Assembly (NCBI RefSeq): GCF_029962835.1
Contig: NC_080582.1
Location: 77,682,177-77,746,176, forward strand
DNA: 64,000 bases
Source of the DNA: Magnolia sinica
Taxonomy: Eukaryota; Streptophyta; Magnoliopsida; Magnoliales; Magnoliaceae
Direction of reading: 5' to 3'
Part shown: piece after piece, positions 34,251-47,382 of the stretch
Layout of the letters: each line of letters begins with the position of its first letter
How positions within the stretch are numbered: position 1 is the stretch's first letter
Translations under genes and position numbers: made by a program
The notes under the pieces: generated by a model
Database searches by the model: none
Told to the model about the DNA's origin: nothing
Seen by the model: the letters and a program-made list of their open reading frames with translations, nothing else

Positions 34251-36084
34251 GATATTTGCTCATATCAGCCTGTGTCACGGAGTATTGCCATTAATAAGAG
34301 GAAAAAAAAACTAAATGGCCCTTGGTTTCTGATGTGACAGGATCCAATAAACTTGGCAAGTCATAGAGCATATACCAAAGGATTGTTTAAAAAGGCAAAA
34401 GGGTTTGAAAGCACAATGTTAGGAATGATTATAAGTGACAAATAGAAACAATAAATATTCCACATGAAATTACCAATAAATGGAGATGTGAGAGGGGAAA
34501 GAAGAGACTCGACCCTCTTCGTAAAAGAGATGGTCGGATATCTTCAACCTCCACCCTACTCTGCAAGATCAGAACTGTTGAGATAAGTTGTATTAGTTAT
34601 ATGAATCTATGATGGCTTTGAATAGGTTAGATTTAATTGGATATAATGTAGGGTTTGAATGAGTGACTTGGATGGATGGGTAGATGATCTAGGTAGATTA
34701 GGTTGGATTGGATAGGTTGGATGAGTGGCTTGGACTAATTAATTTAGATTAGGTAGCTAAAAGTTAAAGGGGGAGAATGATAAGAATGGGTGTAGAACTC
34801 TCTCTCTCTCTCTCTCTCACTCAGTGTCTATAGAATGAAGGGGGTAGGGGCTTTTATAGATAAGGGTGATGGCAAGAGTGTAATTTGGAGTTAGGTAAGG
34901 GTAGATAATGCCACATAGAGTGTTTTAATTGGTTAAGAGAGATAAGGGCCACATGTCATTCAAATATGCTTTTACTTGATGCACCTCTTTTTCACCTGCC
35001 ATAGCAGGTGGGCCACACTCAATGTATCGCCTACCATGTGGCATAGTTCGGGCCCACATTAGCGGGCTCCATTTAGACTTCAGTCTTTTAAGGCTTCTCT
35101 ATGTTAACTCACCACCCAAGTCAATGGTATGTGCTACACTACACAATCTAAATCAACTTATTGTCTTTGTCAGTCTAGATTAACTAAACCTCCTTTGGCA
35201 ATGCATGCTACTAGGCCTCCGATATTGCCCATGATAGCAAAAAAGATTCACCGCTCCCTTTTTCAAGCAGGTATGTGGGTCCACAATATGTATTGATCAT
35301 ACCATCCAACTGCCTATAAAATGCATTACCACAAAAAAAAATAATAATAATAAAAAATAAATAATAAAAATAAAAATAAATCCTTGGAATCCAAACAATA
35401 GTTCAATACAAAAATTGTGGGCCACATAAAAGGGAACAAAGCTAGAAAGGAATACCCACCCTTGAATTTTACAGGGCCCACTTTAACCACAAAACAACTT
35501 GAACTTTAGCCTGACCATTTATAGGCACCGGTGCCAATTGTAAGCTTGTAGTAGTACTGGGCATATGTGGGCCCAACGTCTATCAAATGCCTCATGCATG
35601 ACCTCATGAAACCTATATGATCCAAAATGCAGTCCAATACAAAACTAAGGTGGGCCAATGAAAAGGGAATGAGCTAGGAAGAACTTCACAAGGGGCCACT
35701 TAAGCCGAAAAAAAAAAAACCCTGAAGTTTAGCCTGACCGTTCGTCTGGACTAGATGAAGGGTCTGAGCAGCCTTCATTTTACATACAATCAACGGTGGG
35801 CGTTCCTTCTCAATGTTCAATATTATATAGCCCATATGAGTTTTGAATGAAGCTGATTTTTAAGCTTGGGGAGTTTTGAGGTATTGCATCTTATTGAGGA
35901 GTTGGATCTTCAACATCACTGGACCCCACGTCTACCGACTAACACTGGAGTATGCCTGGTTGATTGATGCCCAAGAAATTGTATAATCTAGGGTAACTTG
36001 AATTTGAGCAAAGTTGTGTCCTAGTTAATATATAGTCATTATAACGGTACATATCCATGACTCATTTGAACCAGTGGTTGTGGG
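34251..36084. other. Non-coding; two direct repeats and a (CT)n tract
   Basis: A (CT)n run is at 34800-34819. About 34610-34750 is rich in TTGGATGG/TTAGGTTGGAT words. Segments near 35270-35520 and 35560-35750 resemble each other in direct order (GTGGGTCCACAATATG / GTGGGCCCAACGTC; AAAGGGAACAAAGCTAGAAA / AAAGGGAATGAGCTAGGAAG). No gene. Confidence 0.45.
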
Positions 36085-36092
36085 TGCATAAC

Positions 36093-37298
36093 TAGAGCTG
36101 GGCATGTCTAATCCAATCCGGTGGATTTAGCCCGATCCGACCCGATCCGAACCGAACTGACAGCTTGGATCGGTGTAGATCGAGTTGGGCCATTCAGATC
36201 AGAATGTTTTTCGGATCGAGTTCGGATCATGGTTAATCCGGATTGATCCGATCCGATATCCAATCCGAATGGATCCGATCCGATCCAACCCGATCTGAAG
36301 TGGATAAACGAGATGCATTCACGGTGGGCCCCAACAGAGTTTACTCAGTACGATAAAAGAGCCCACTAAGTTACGGAAGTGGATTTGCTAGTGTACCACA
36401 CACCAGCTATATAGCTACTATAGGTACGTGTCGTGCGAAGACGAGTAATGACGCTCCTCAAGCTCTGAGTTGTACGAACAGTTCAAAGGAGATCAAAGTT
36501 ATATGGGCCCCACAGTGATGTATTTATTATATCTACACCATTCATATATTTTTAGAGATCATTATAGAGCATTATCCAAAAAATGAATAATATCCAAAGA
36601 TCATTTGGACCACACCACAAATAGCAGTAGAGATAATGATTTTCACCATTAAACAATTCGTGTGGTCCACTTGATAGTTAGATATGTCTTATTTTTCGTC
36701 TCAAGCCTTAAGACGAGCTCGCCAAATGGATGGATGGTTTGGATATAACACATACCCCATGATCAGACCCACAGAACTTACTAACATCAATACAGCAATG
36801 CACAGCTATACTTTTGTGCACAGCACGTCAACACAGTTGCACTTTCGTGCACAACACATCAACACAGCTGTGTAGATACGTGTCGTGCAAAGGCAAGCGG
36901 AGACGCGCCTCGAGCTCCGAGTTGTACAAATGGCTCAAATGAGATCAAAATTACATGGGCCCCACGATGATGTATTTATTATATATATCAATACCATTTA
37001 TCCATTTTTCGTGATCATTTTAGAGCATTTGAAAAAAAAAAAAAAATTGAATCATATCTAAAGCTCAAATGGACCACACCGAAAATAGCAGCAAGGATAA
37101 TGATTTTCACTGTTAAAAAATTTGATCCGAATCGTACCCAACTCGATTCGGGTCAGGCCGACCGTGCATCGGATCGGTTCGAGTCAAATGTCTCGGACTC
37201 GATCCCGGATCGGATTGAGTTCAGGTCAGCCTATGTAGATTTCGGACCGAATTAAGTTGAACCCAATCCAATCCAACTCGGTCCGATGCCCAGCTCTA
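36093..37298. mobile_element. Non-autonomous hAT transposon, 1.2 kb
   Basis: The ends are TAGAGCTGGGCA and TGCCCAGCTCTA, perfect inverted repeats. The flanks TGCATAAC (36085-36092) and TGCATGAC (37299-37306) are an 8-bp target duplication with one change, as expected for hAT. The subterminal 200 bp on each side are crowded with GATCCGA/TCGGATC words. The centre (about 36320-37110) is two direct GGGCCCACC-type pieces with the leader TAGGTACGTGTCGTGCGAAG. No transposase. Confidence 0.88.
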
Positions 37299-37306
37299 TG
37301 CATGAC

Positions 37307-39728
37307 CCATATAGGTATGGATTGAGGTGGAACTACTTGTCATTGATACTTAGTTTCAGTGCATCAGATTATCATAGTTATCCATACACAAGCATAACAT
37401 ATTTCCATGCTCCACATGTGCGACCCTCCAAATTCAAGCATCGTTATGTGTCACCATCTATCTCTATCTTCAATCCCTAAAAAGTTTAAAGCTACAAATA
37501 GGAACATTCATCATTCTTGAAAAAGACTATATTTTATCACATTTTTTTTCTTTTTCACAAAAAAAAAAAAAAAGAAAAAAGAAAAAGAAAAAACCACATT
37601 ATTCATACAAGCTCATGAGTATTGCACCTCCTGATTTCCGACATTCTTCCTCGAATTAGCTTTGTATACACAACCTTTTAGACCACTAATAAACTACTAT
37701 ACAAACTCTCATGAGTTCTTTCGAATAGCTTGACCACATCAGGATTATGCTGTGGTTGCATCTTTTTTCTTTTCTTTTCTTTTCTTTTCATTTTTATCAA
37801 AATTCACCTTGGGCTAGAGAGATCCATAGCTTGCACATAGCTTGCACTAGTAACGAAGATTCGTTGGTGAGATCGGAGCATCGCTCAGAAGATGAGAATT
37901 CATGGGCTCGACACTTGTGCCCTTCGGCTCTTTGTGATGCTTCCTTCTCTTTGCAAGCCCATCTCCTTCAAGCATTTAAACCATTTTTAATTGATTTATG
38001 TGATTTCTTAGTGTGCGGGCATGTGATTTATGTTAAATCAAATTTTATTTTCTATTTTTTTACTCTTAATTATATAGTGGGTTAGCATCTTTTGTTAATT
38101 AAATTACTTTATGGACTTTCATAATTTCCACATTGCATGCTAGCATTAAATCATGTGTCTTGCATCAAAAGGGACATGTATCATGACTATCTTATATGAA
38201 TTAACCATTCGGGCTCAGTATGCAACAACACAAGGAAGCCATGCAAGTTGCAATTCCATTATAGACGTCTCTAGGTACTCAATACAGTTCTGCTTGCCTG
38301 AGCAAAATCCAAAAGTAACGACTAAACGCTGGATGATAATGTCTCTAGGAATGAAACGATAAATATCATAGATTCAGTTTCTATGAGATTGATAGAACGT
38401 CTTGGGACTTTAGCCTTCTTAGCCTAACCATTCATAGGTAGGCCGGGCCATCTGTCACACTTCCAAGCCCAACCCACCATAGTCCAGTCTAGGGCCTGAT
38501 TTTTTTAGGCCATTTGTTTGGCCTGGGGTCTTAGTTTAAGACCCAATTCAAGAAGTTGGCTGGGCCCAGGATCTGGCACATTTATAACTGTCACAAGTTA
38601 GCCCAATTGATAAATGAGCTTGGTCTGGGCCTGTAGCACCTGCCAAATATTTATAAACCATGAAGTGCAAGGAAAATGGAAGATTTAATAGCAAACACAA
38701 CTTGACCACAGCTTTGCAAACAAGCCAATCATCTTGGAAATAAAACACATCAGGAAGTATGACTGAGCAGAAAACAGTATAATTAGAACAAAGGAATTAT
38801 GGGGTCGTATCATACAGAAAAAGTATAGTTTTGTACCATCCACATGTGGGGTCCATGTTTTTGTGATCCAGCTGAAGGACTGTTGGGAAGAGGTTTGACC
38901 AGTTCCCCAAAAATCCCATAGATAGAAAGATTCTAAGCTTCTAATGCTTCAATCACTGGCCAACAAATTGAAGGTGGTTTAGTTAAATAAAACAAGAATA
39001 AACATTCACGGAAAATAGGCTAACATCGAATGGCTGGAATTTTGCAATCTGGGAGATTTTTGGGGCATCCTAAAGTTATGGTACCACCAATCAGATTAAT
39101 AGTCTGGACAACCTGAAGATGGGTCCCACCTGTGCAGGATACTGGGCAGCAACAAATTGTATAATTGTTGCTTTGTTGCAGGACAGGACCCTAATAAATC
39201 CTCATCAGAAGATTGAGTGATTTCATGAAAAATGAAAATTTACAAAATGAACGAAATTTCAGATTTTGTTATTGTATGTTCCCTATAAATATTGATGAGA
39301 AATTTTTTAAAGCATTTTACCCTCGAGAGCAAAAGGTGGAAATGAAAATTCAGAAGTCAAAAAGCAACAGGTCATAACCCCTCATTGGTTCTCAAAGGTT
39401 CATATCCAAGTCACTTCTATCCAACAAATCATCTTCTGCAAAGCAATAGCGTCAAAAGAAATCAACAGCTAATCAAGTTCTACCTTCATTTTTTATTTTT
39501 ATTTTTTTGTTTAAACAAGTTCTACCTTACTCGCCGACATATCTGACTTATAAATTTGGACCCTGTTCAAGCATCTGAAAGGTGTATCACCTGAAGCAAT
39601 AAATATGAATAAATCTGAAAGGTGTATCATAGGGCTAGATTCCTATGATAGTTCACCAACCACATTGTATATGGTGGTTACTCATCCTCCTCACATGGGT
39701 ACTCATGTTCAGCTACCCCAACAATACA
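37307..39728. other. Non-coding; no gene seen
   Basis: Low-complexity A-rich (37558-37595) and CTTTT-rich (37768-37790) patches. The open frame at 37747-38085 starts in the CTTTT run and shows no domain. Near 38430-38560 there are family words of small elements (GGCCGGGCCATCTGTC). Nothing else can be supported. Confidence 0.35.
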
Positions 39729-39900
39729 CACTACAAGAAAACTGGCCTTTACCGGCGGCTAAAGGCCCAAAAAACTGCCGGTAAAGGCTTTACAGGCGGT
39801 CAGATAACCACCGGTAAAAGTGGCGTCGGTAAAGCCTTTACTGGCAGTCAGGGACCTTTACCCGCGGTTGTGCTGGATGCCCCTAAATCGTAAGCTTTTC
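39729..39900 (+). mobile_element. Terminus of a CACTA (En/Spm) transposon
   Basis: CACTACAAGAAAACTGGCC is the standard CACTA end. It is followed by subterminal repeats of CCGGTAAAGG / CCTTTACCGGCGG in both orientations, at least six within 150 bp. No transposase (TNPA/TNPD) wording is seen downstream, and no matching TTTTCTTGTAGTG end is found in the window. It is a solitary end or a highly deleted element. Confidence 0.8.
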
Positions 39901-41180
39901 AGAAAAATGGTCAAAGGCTACGGGTTAACTTCGTAGCATAGAGCTTAAGGCTTCCAAAAATCCATAGCCATAGAGCAAATCTTTCTCATTAAAAAATTTT
40001 AAAAAAATTAAAAAATTAAAAAAAAGGTGACGTGGACCCATGCCCTGCTAAGTAATCTGCACTCATCTATCACATCTTCAATAGTCATGCTCTTGGAGTT
40101 CCCTTGATCTTGGGATTCTTTGAAATTAGATTCCACTAGTAATATGAGCTTCTCCCATTTTCATAGCCATCTCCCTCTTCTCATAATAGCTTGCACTTCT
40201 ATGTCGATTTCCTTTCTCCTCAGGTTATCTTTTGTGGGCAAAAACCTGCTGTTTGATATTACACACAACATGGAATTTATGATAAATAAATAATTGGATC
40301 TCTAGTTTCCGAATTTATGGTAAATATCATTTGGGTCTCTGATTTCAGTTTGTTTTTATTACTTCCTTCTCGCTTATGAAATGAATCGAGAAAATTATAA
40401 GGCTAAGTTTGAATGCACAGATGAACTGAATTGCAATAATTAGTACTGAAGGAGTGACCAAATCATAGCAATTATTGTCTAGTTGTGGTGTTTTCTTCAC
40501 AGTGGCACGTTTACTGTAGGTCCCAAAGCCAACCTTCATTTCACATATGAATTGTTCAATATCTCCATAAATGCTCCTACACCCAAAGAAAAGAAAAAAA
40601 TCACTCTATAGCTTCATATCGTCTTTATGCAGTTGTCTGCAGACTCTACAATTACAAGCACTGTTGTCACAACCAGCTTGAAAAGCACCTGAAAGTCATA
40701 GAGAAGCAAATCCAAATAACCATTAGGAAACTAGCAACCACAGTAATCAGAAAGAAATCTGGAATAATTGATTATTTCGTAAAATTTTTATTTATTTTCG
40801 TCTAAAGCTAGACCTGTCATGCCACATTAAATGGCAGTGACTCATTGCATGCTTGTATGTTGATCCAGACCAGTTAGATCATTGGGCTTATTGCATATGG
40901 AGCCACCTTGAAATCAGAATGATCCAAAGATTCTGAGTGTTCACATTAGATCCATGGATTATAAGTAATACCAACTTAATAATAATATCTTTGGATAATA
41001 CAGTGTAGTATTAAATAGTGGATTGTAGCCTTTAAATAAAAAAATAAAAAAATAAAAAATAAATAAATAAAACATTTATTTAAATAGTGGATTGTAATTT
41101 ACAGAATTGTGTATGTGTAAAAGAAAACAACAAGGAGAATATATAATCCAAGAAAAAGCTATAGGACTTATGGCAAGTGG
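39901..41180. other. Non-coding; no gene seen
   Basis: AT-rich sequence; about 40405-40450 has a TTTGAATGCACAGATGAACT end like the GTTTGGATGC small elements. An (AAAT)n patch lies at 41035-41075. Confidence 0.35.
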
Positions 41181-41379
41181 TTGGTTAAAGGACCATAGTA
41201 TCATACCCTGCGCTGGTATATAGAGGGTGTGACTTTTGATGAGGGAGCGCCTCATGCAGGGAATGACTAGATGGAGAAGGGCCTAGTGGTTGTGCTATTG
41301 TTGTATTTTCTGTTGCCTTTTTTGGCACTCGTTCAAAAAAATTTCCGTTACCTTTCAAAAAAAAAAAAAAAAAAAGAAG
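41181..41379 (+). mobile_element. Probable LINE 3' tail with poly(A)
   Basis: TTCCGTTACCTTTC is followed by an 18-base A run (41359-41376). This wording before poly(A) is common at the 3' ends of plant L1-type elements. No reverse-transcriptase sequence is recognisable upstream, so only the tail would be present. Confidence 0.4.
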
Positions 41380-41730
41380 TCATGCTGACCCCCATACCCA
41401 CACAAGTTACACTAGTGTTCTCATTTGTTAAGCTAAGGGCATTGGATCAGAGACATTAGATGTTCATGATGCAGGTTTCCTAGTAATCTCAATCAGTTCA
41501 AATAGAATCCATGATTTGTTATCCTTGTTGTTGTTTTGAAGGAACCGTGATGGACAATGGAAGTGTCCTAGTATGCTCTATCTGTTCAAATAGAATCCAA
41601 GTTTCATCATCCAGATTGTTGAATGGATGGAATCCATGATGGATAAGAGAAGCCTAAAGCATCTTTCGGATTGGAAGAACCTAGACCTCCAATATTTTGC
41701 CTTTTTCTCCAAACCATGATGTTAGCTTTA

Positions 41731-41824
41731 TGCTATCTATTTGCAGTCCATTGCTCGTGGGGTAGGATATTTATTTATGCTATCTATTTGCAGTCCATTG
41801 CTCGTGGGGTAGGATATTTAAATC
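41731..41824. repeat. 47-bp tandem duplication
   Basis: TGCTATCTATTTGCAGTCCA starts at 41731 and again at 41778. The two copies are identical through GTAGGATATTTA. Confidence 0.95.
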
Positions 41825-41869
41825 TGGGAGCTCTTTGGGCATTCCCATCCAGTGGAGTCTATTAGATCA

Positions 41870-44456
41870 ATTGTCTGGATTATTGAACCATGGTCCTTAC
41901 TTGCATACAGTGGAGTCTATCAGATCAACACCTTGCATTCCCCATTGGTTGAAGAGCCCTTTTGTGTATGCTTGTAAGAGTCAAATTCTGGATCTTACTC
42001 TCCACATGTGCCAATGTGGTACTTGTGTGCAAGATATACAAATAAATTTTGTTTCTTGCTCAAGACATCTATCTCGATATAAAATCATATATAAATACTT
42101 ACAATAAGCATGATACCATATGCATGGATATTTTGATTTGCAGTATTTGATTTACAAGTAGTCAACTTGAAGCACCCTGCAGGAGATTCATTATGAAGTT
42201 CAGTTGACAGTGGTTAAACAATGTTAGCTGTAAGTGTCCAATTGAGAGCATTCATTATGTCTGAATATGAAATTCGGTGAAGTAAACGAAAATGAAGCAT
42301 CTCTTTATATTTGATGTGAATAGCAGAGAAAAAGTAAACTAGATTAGACTAATGACTTCTGCATATAAGAAGTCATAGGTTCCAGGCTAAGAAACAGATG
42401 TGGCAAGAAACATCCCATTTTACAGTATTTGTCATAGCAATTATGCAAATATGTGAAAATGAACATTGGGGAAACAGGAAGTAAGAAACTCAGGTATGCA
42501 ATTGGAAACGTGTTTGCTATAACTATGTAAGAAGATCTGCTATGAAAACACTATTAATTAGCCATAGGAACATACTATTCGTATTGATCTATCAATTACA
42601 AATCATTTTATAAAAGCTTCCCGATGTGATTCTTTTTTACTTTTTTGCTGTTAAGAATTAAGCATATTGGTTTTATGGCATTGATAGATGAACAGGGTAA
42701 TGTAGGCCTATGAAGCATTATATTCCCCTAGTACCAAAAAAAAAAAACAGAACTTAAAAGCTAAAAACATTCGAACAGGGGTGAGAATTCTGCTTTGAAG
42801 CCAATGTTAAGAATTAAACTCTCCAAGCCTCTAGTACTTGCTAGTTGACTGAGTCAGGCCATGATCCTTAACTATACAGACTGATGCTGCAACATAATAG
42901 ATCAAATAGGTAAAACGCTAACAGCATGTTCCATCAAGCATAAGAAAATAGGCAACAGGGCAACAGAAATGAAAGCAGACAGGCATTAGAGGCGCCACAC
43001 AAAACTCCAAGACAGTTTAGGTACAGCTACACTAGTCACAAAAATCTGAAAGCATACTGCTGTCAGAAAGTCCAGTTCCTGGAAGCAACAAGTAGACAAT
43101 CAACAACTCCTTCAAACACAAAAAATAAAAAGAGAATCGCTTCCACATAGAGGTTAACATGCTTACCAGTGGAACATGTCATCAGCAACAGGACCTATAA
43201 TCATATAAAATATCCAATTCAGAATAGCTGAAAACCAACCATAAAAGACCTTAGAGCTAAATAGGGAGCCAAACACAACCATAAATCAGAAAGAAATAGA
43301 AAATGGACTGTGGAAGTAATTTCCAGCAGTCTGCTAGTCTATTCAACTAGAAAGAGAAGACAGAAACAACTAGTATGTACCTGCATATCATACAATTTGT
43401 AAACAAGTATAGTTCTCACATTGGCAAATAAATAGATGGAGACATGATGGTTAACTTGAGATATAGAATTTTCCTCTGTTCTTTGCCATCCATATACTAC
43501 AAATGCCCGACAGTCACAAAGAACAGAATTTTCCTCTGTTCTTTAAGGAAGAAATACAGAAACAGTTCACATTTAAGGAAAAAAAAAAAAACAAGAAGAA
43601 GAAGAAGAAGAAAGGTCCAAATATTCTATAGCTACAATCTTCACATCTATGTGATATTTGGTGAATGTGTCATTGACAATAGGGTCCATTAAATCCCTTT
43701 TTTTTTGGAAAGGTGACAATAAGTCCCATCAAATCAATGGTATGGATCAATGAACCATGGGCCTTGCTCATACAAACCAGAAACCTGAATGTACATTGCA
43801 AACTCTTAGCCAATCATTCTATGACAACCCTTTCAAGGACAGCCAACAGTTCAGAGAACCCACTGAATTCATACTATGACTGCAACCACTTTTCATGTGC
43901 CAAAAATACAGTGGAGCCATAGAAATCCCAAGGAACCCCAACAGTATTCTCATTCAAAGAAAAGGGAGATTTATGTAGTAGAGCTGGTCAAACCTGAATA
44001 TGGCAGAGCCAACTCACCAAAGCAAACATGGCAGGGTGATTGGATGATTTCAAACTACACTTAGATTGGATACCCATCCGCTCCGTGGCCTTCAGAGCAA
44101 GGTTATAAAGCAAATAAGCAGTCAACATTCGGTGTAGGAAAGTGAAGAAAAATGATGGCTAGGAATGTCTAATGTGTTGGTTGCCCACAAGTGTTTATGT
44201 TGTTTAAACTATATTTTCTGTAGATCTGATTAAGAGTTTTGAAAAGGGTGATCCAATCAGATGATCCAAACTGTCAAGTCAGTGGCATGCAGAAGTGGAT
44301 GGAATATCTAACTGCACCTGGTGCAATGCAGCTGCTGGTTCCTGGCCTGGGTAAAGGAGAAAGTCCCACTGTGACGTTCTAAAAATGTTTCTTGTTTGAA
44401 TCTTCCAATCCTAACTACATCCCACCAAATGTGCTTATGTGCATGAATTAGAAACA
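41870..44456. other. Non-coding; no gene seen
   Basis: AT-rich, with a local duplication of TTTTCCTCTGTTCTTT (about 43469 and 43528) and a GAAGAA run near 43600. Short frames show no family resemblance. Continuation of the GT14 exons below was sought on the reverse strand here and not found. Confidence 0.35.
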
Positions 44457-44470
44457 GTCAGAATTTCTTG

Positions 44471-44610
44471 TTTTTTTTTTTTTTTGGGGTTAGCTTGTTA
44501 GTACACACACTCCATGTTAGCCAACCCCGCTAGGGATCGATACCAAGACCTCAAGTGTTGAAACAAGGTATCTCCACTTAGTCTGCCAGTTGAGCTATGG
44601 ATCTGGGTGT
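44471..44610 (-). mobile_element. tRNA-derived SINE
   Basis: Read on the reverse strand it has an A box (TAGCTCAACTGGCAGAC), a B box (GGTATCGATCCC) and a poly(A) tail, seen as the T run at 44471-44485. The 14-bp target duplication GTCAGAATTTCTTG is at 44457-44470 and 44611-44624. Confidence 0.88.
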
Positions 44611-44841
44611 GTCAGAATTTCTTGTTAGTTAGGACTTAGCAGCTCCAAACCAACAAACAAACTCTGACGAATACAAGAGCGTGGAATTCATTTCAGTTTG
44701 CTCAGTTTGCTTGTTTGTTGCAAATGGGGTAAGCTAGCTGAGTTTTTTTTTTTTTTTTTTTCCCGAGATCGGTAAGCCAGTTGAGTATGGAAAGACCATG
44801 TTTAAGAAAGACTGAAATAACATAAATCGCACACACCAGGC

Positions 44842-45108
44842 TACATTTGGATGTTCAATTGAATTGAAATCATTCAATTCAATGAAATTGAAATGACCGC
44901 CATTGGAATAACCCCTTTCCATCCACAATGAAGATCCAGCCCAAATAGCAATTCAGATTATTTCAAGCCGAACTCAAACCACATGGAATTGCATTCAAGG
45001 GCTGGCCATCACAATGTATTGAAACAGTCCACCTCCATTTTAGTCCTTTCCTCTATGTTTAATTGAATTTTCACAACCAACTGCAACTAAGCATCCAAAT
45101 GAACCCTC
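44842..45108. mobile_element. hAT-like MITE with CATTTGGATG ends
   Basis: The left end is ACATTTGGATGTTCAATTGA and the right end is AGCATCCAAATGAACC. The interior carries ATTCAATTCAATGAAATTGA and no gene. It lies just downstream of the GT14 exons on their strand. Confidence 0.6.
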
Positions 45109-45154
45109 AATATTCAAGAGAAATCCAAATCAATGGCAAGATCGCATTCTACAC

Positions 45155-45633
45155 CTGTAAATAGTTTGAATGCCGTCATGACGCTCCTCTGGGTAATCCA
45201 GAAGACATCTGCTTTCTTTGACATATACAGCCCTGGATCGATGATAATAGGCTTCGCCCTTCGAAATCTACAGGACCCAAAAACAAATCCAATTTCAATG
45301 CCCAACAAATTCAAAAGAAATAAATAAATAATAAGTAAAGATTTGCATACTCCTTCCATCCGATGTCGCTCGTGTGATCAATGAAATTAAGATCCTGCAG
45401 TATAGACGAGAACATATACAACAGATCTGATTCAAAACAAGACACCTATCAAATCAAAATTCAAAATTCAAGATGACAAAGGAACAAATCAAGCCCCATC
45501 TCTAACCATCCTACGTCACGAGGTTCGCCCTCATGATCATCCTGACATTCCCAACCTCGACAAAGACCGGGTGGCCCATGACTTGCTGCCTGTGAATATC
45601 AACACCCTTGTTGATATGTATAGCCTTGACATA
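45155..45633 (-). pseudogene. Three exons of a GT14 glycosyltransferase (GlcAT14-like)
   Basis: Exons on the reverse strand are 45633 to about 45505, 45394-45351 and 45267-45155. The first encodes HPVFVEVGNVRMIMRANLVT, then a stop in place of the expected YRGPTM. The second encodes DLNFIDHTSDIGWKE. The third encodes KPIIIDPGLYMSKKADVFW then TQRSVMTAFKLFTG. These follow one another in order in plant beta-glucuronosyltransferases of the GlcAT14 group (CAZy GT14, Golgi membrane, arabinogalactan side chains). Introns are short, with GT/AG ends and correct phase between exons two and three. The signal anchor and the rest of the catalytic domain are absent, and one residue is missing in TQR(R)SV. 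A partial genomic copy, not a retrocopy. It may be a dead gene or a fragment carried by a transposon. Confidence 0.8.
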
Positions 45634-45639
45634 CTGTAT

Positions 45640-47017
45640 AAATCAAATTATGCATGTCAGGATTAGTATCTTGGCCTGTAGATATGAATGCATGAGAATA
45701 GATTTTCAAAAAATTTAATCCAAGAATGGTGGGGCCAACCTGATAAAGTGTTAAGGCCTACCCAAAGTTGAGCCCCAGAAGTACAGTGCTGGGCCAAACA
45801 AGACAATTCCATTTCTTTCAATCAAGCATCATATAGCAGATCTGAATTCTAAGAAAGGTGCTTTGATGGAAATCCGAGATCTTTGAGTAGGATGCAAAAA
45901 GGTTCACTTACCTTGAAGCATTTAAACCACCAGGTGCAATTGTTCCCAAAATCAGAAGAAAGATTTATTAATCATCCGATTTTAGCTGGACAATTCTCCT
46001 TTTTAGTCATGTACAAAAAGACAAAAGGGATTCACAGAACTTGGGGAAAAAAAAAATGAAACATATGAAGCTTACAAGTGGAGACTCGGAAAGCATGTGC
46101 CTTCCATGCAATCATTCCCCATTTATCAGATACAAATATCATGCACCCATCAAAGACCGAATCATATATAGATGTTTGAACCCCAGTTTTCCCAATATGC
46201 TGCTATAAACTCCAATACAGCTTTCAAATCCAGTCATACTAAGTCCTTAGAACAGGCCAACACAAATCAGTCACCTTCTGCCAATTGCTAACATTTTCTG
46301 GAATCCAAGTTCCCAATGTCCATGCCATAGGTCCTATTGTGGATGACCACAGTTCAAAAATCAAACTGACATGATAGTCCTGGCCATTTGATCGAACAGA
46401 TGGCTGAAAACAAAAAAGGTCAACAGGGGAAAATTCCCTAGTCATTGTGAATTTATGTGTTGGTCCACCAAAGAAGGGTCAACTAGATGGATGATACAAT
46501 GGGTTCATCCAACCATAGAGCGATTTGTGCCCCATTTACAGAGAGTTGAAATGTAGGACCTGTAGCATGATTAACACAAGAACGTTCTTGGTTGAGGCAT
46601 TTCCACCAAAGAAGGGTCAACTAGATGGATGATACAATGGGTTCATCCAACCATAGAGCGATTTGTGCCCCATTTACAGAGAGTTGAAACGTAGGACCTC
46701 TAGCATGATTAACACAAGAACATTCTTGGTTGAGGCATTTCCTCAAACAATTAGCATGCAGATTTTCATATAAAAAATAATAAAATGCTTTAGTGAAATA
46801 AAAATAGAAATTCAAAATATTTTCTTACTTTCTTGATCAGTTACAATACTTCCATATGATTACATTAACTTCATGTAACAATCAACAGTGAAATGAAAAT
46901 GATAAGGGGAAAAAAGTCTCACCAAATTAGTTCACAAGAAGATGAAATGCAAGTTACGAATTCAACATCACCACATCTTAATAATAGCTTCTATCACTGA
47001 AGAAAATATGTCGAATC
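45640..47017. other. Non-coding between GT14 exons and the CT-rich leader
   Basis: No further GT14 exon was recognised. It contains the 138-bp tandem duplication listed separately. Confidence 0.35.
46465..46740. repeat. 138-bp tandem duplication
   Basis: Units at 46465-46602 and 46603-46740 both start CCACCAAAGAAGGGTCAACT. They differ at only about three positions, so the duplication is recent. Confidence 0.95.
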
Positions 47018-47266
47018 TCATCCAAAAGCCCTAAACCTAGGAGGGAGAAAGAGAAGGAAGGGAAGGGAATGCAAAAGCCTTAAACCGCAAAGGGGTTTAG
47101 ATCTGTACCTATTTGCAGTGAGTAAAAGGACTAGATCTAGCCGGACCTGGTGCTCTGCTCGTGCAGGATGGACAAGCAGTACAACAACTGCGGTCTTCGG
47201 TTCATGCCGGAGGATGGAAGACAGAGAGAGAGATGAAGGTCTCGAGCCGAGAGGGCGGGGACGGGC

Positions 47267-47302
<36 letters not shown>

Positions 47303-47338
47303 AGATCGAGTGGAGAGGGAGAGAGGAGGGTTCGAGAG

Positions 47339-47382
<44 letters not shown>

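Noticed and set aside
44471-44610. Functional tRNA gene
   Set aside because: A and B boxes are present, but there is no cloverleaf of the right length, and the poly(A) tail and target duplication show a SINE.
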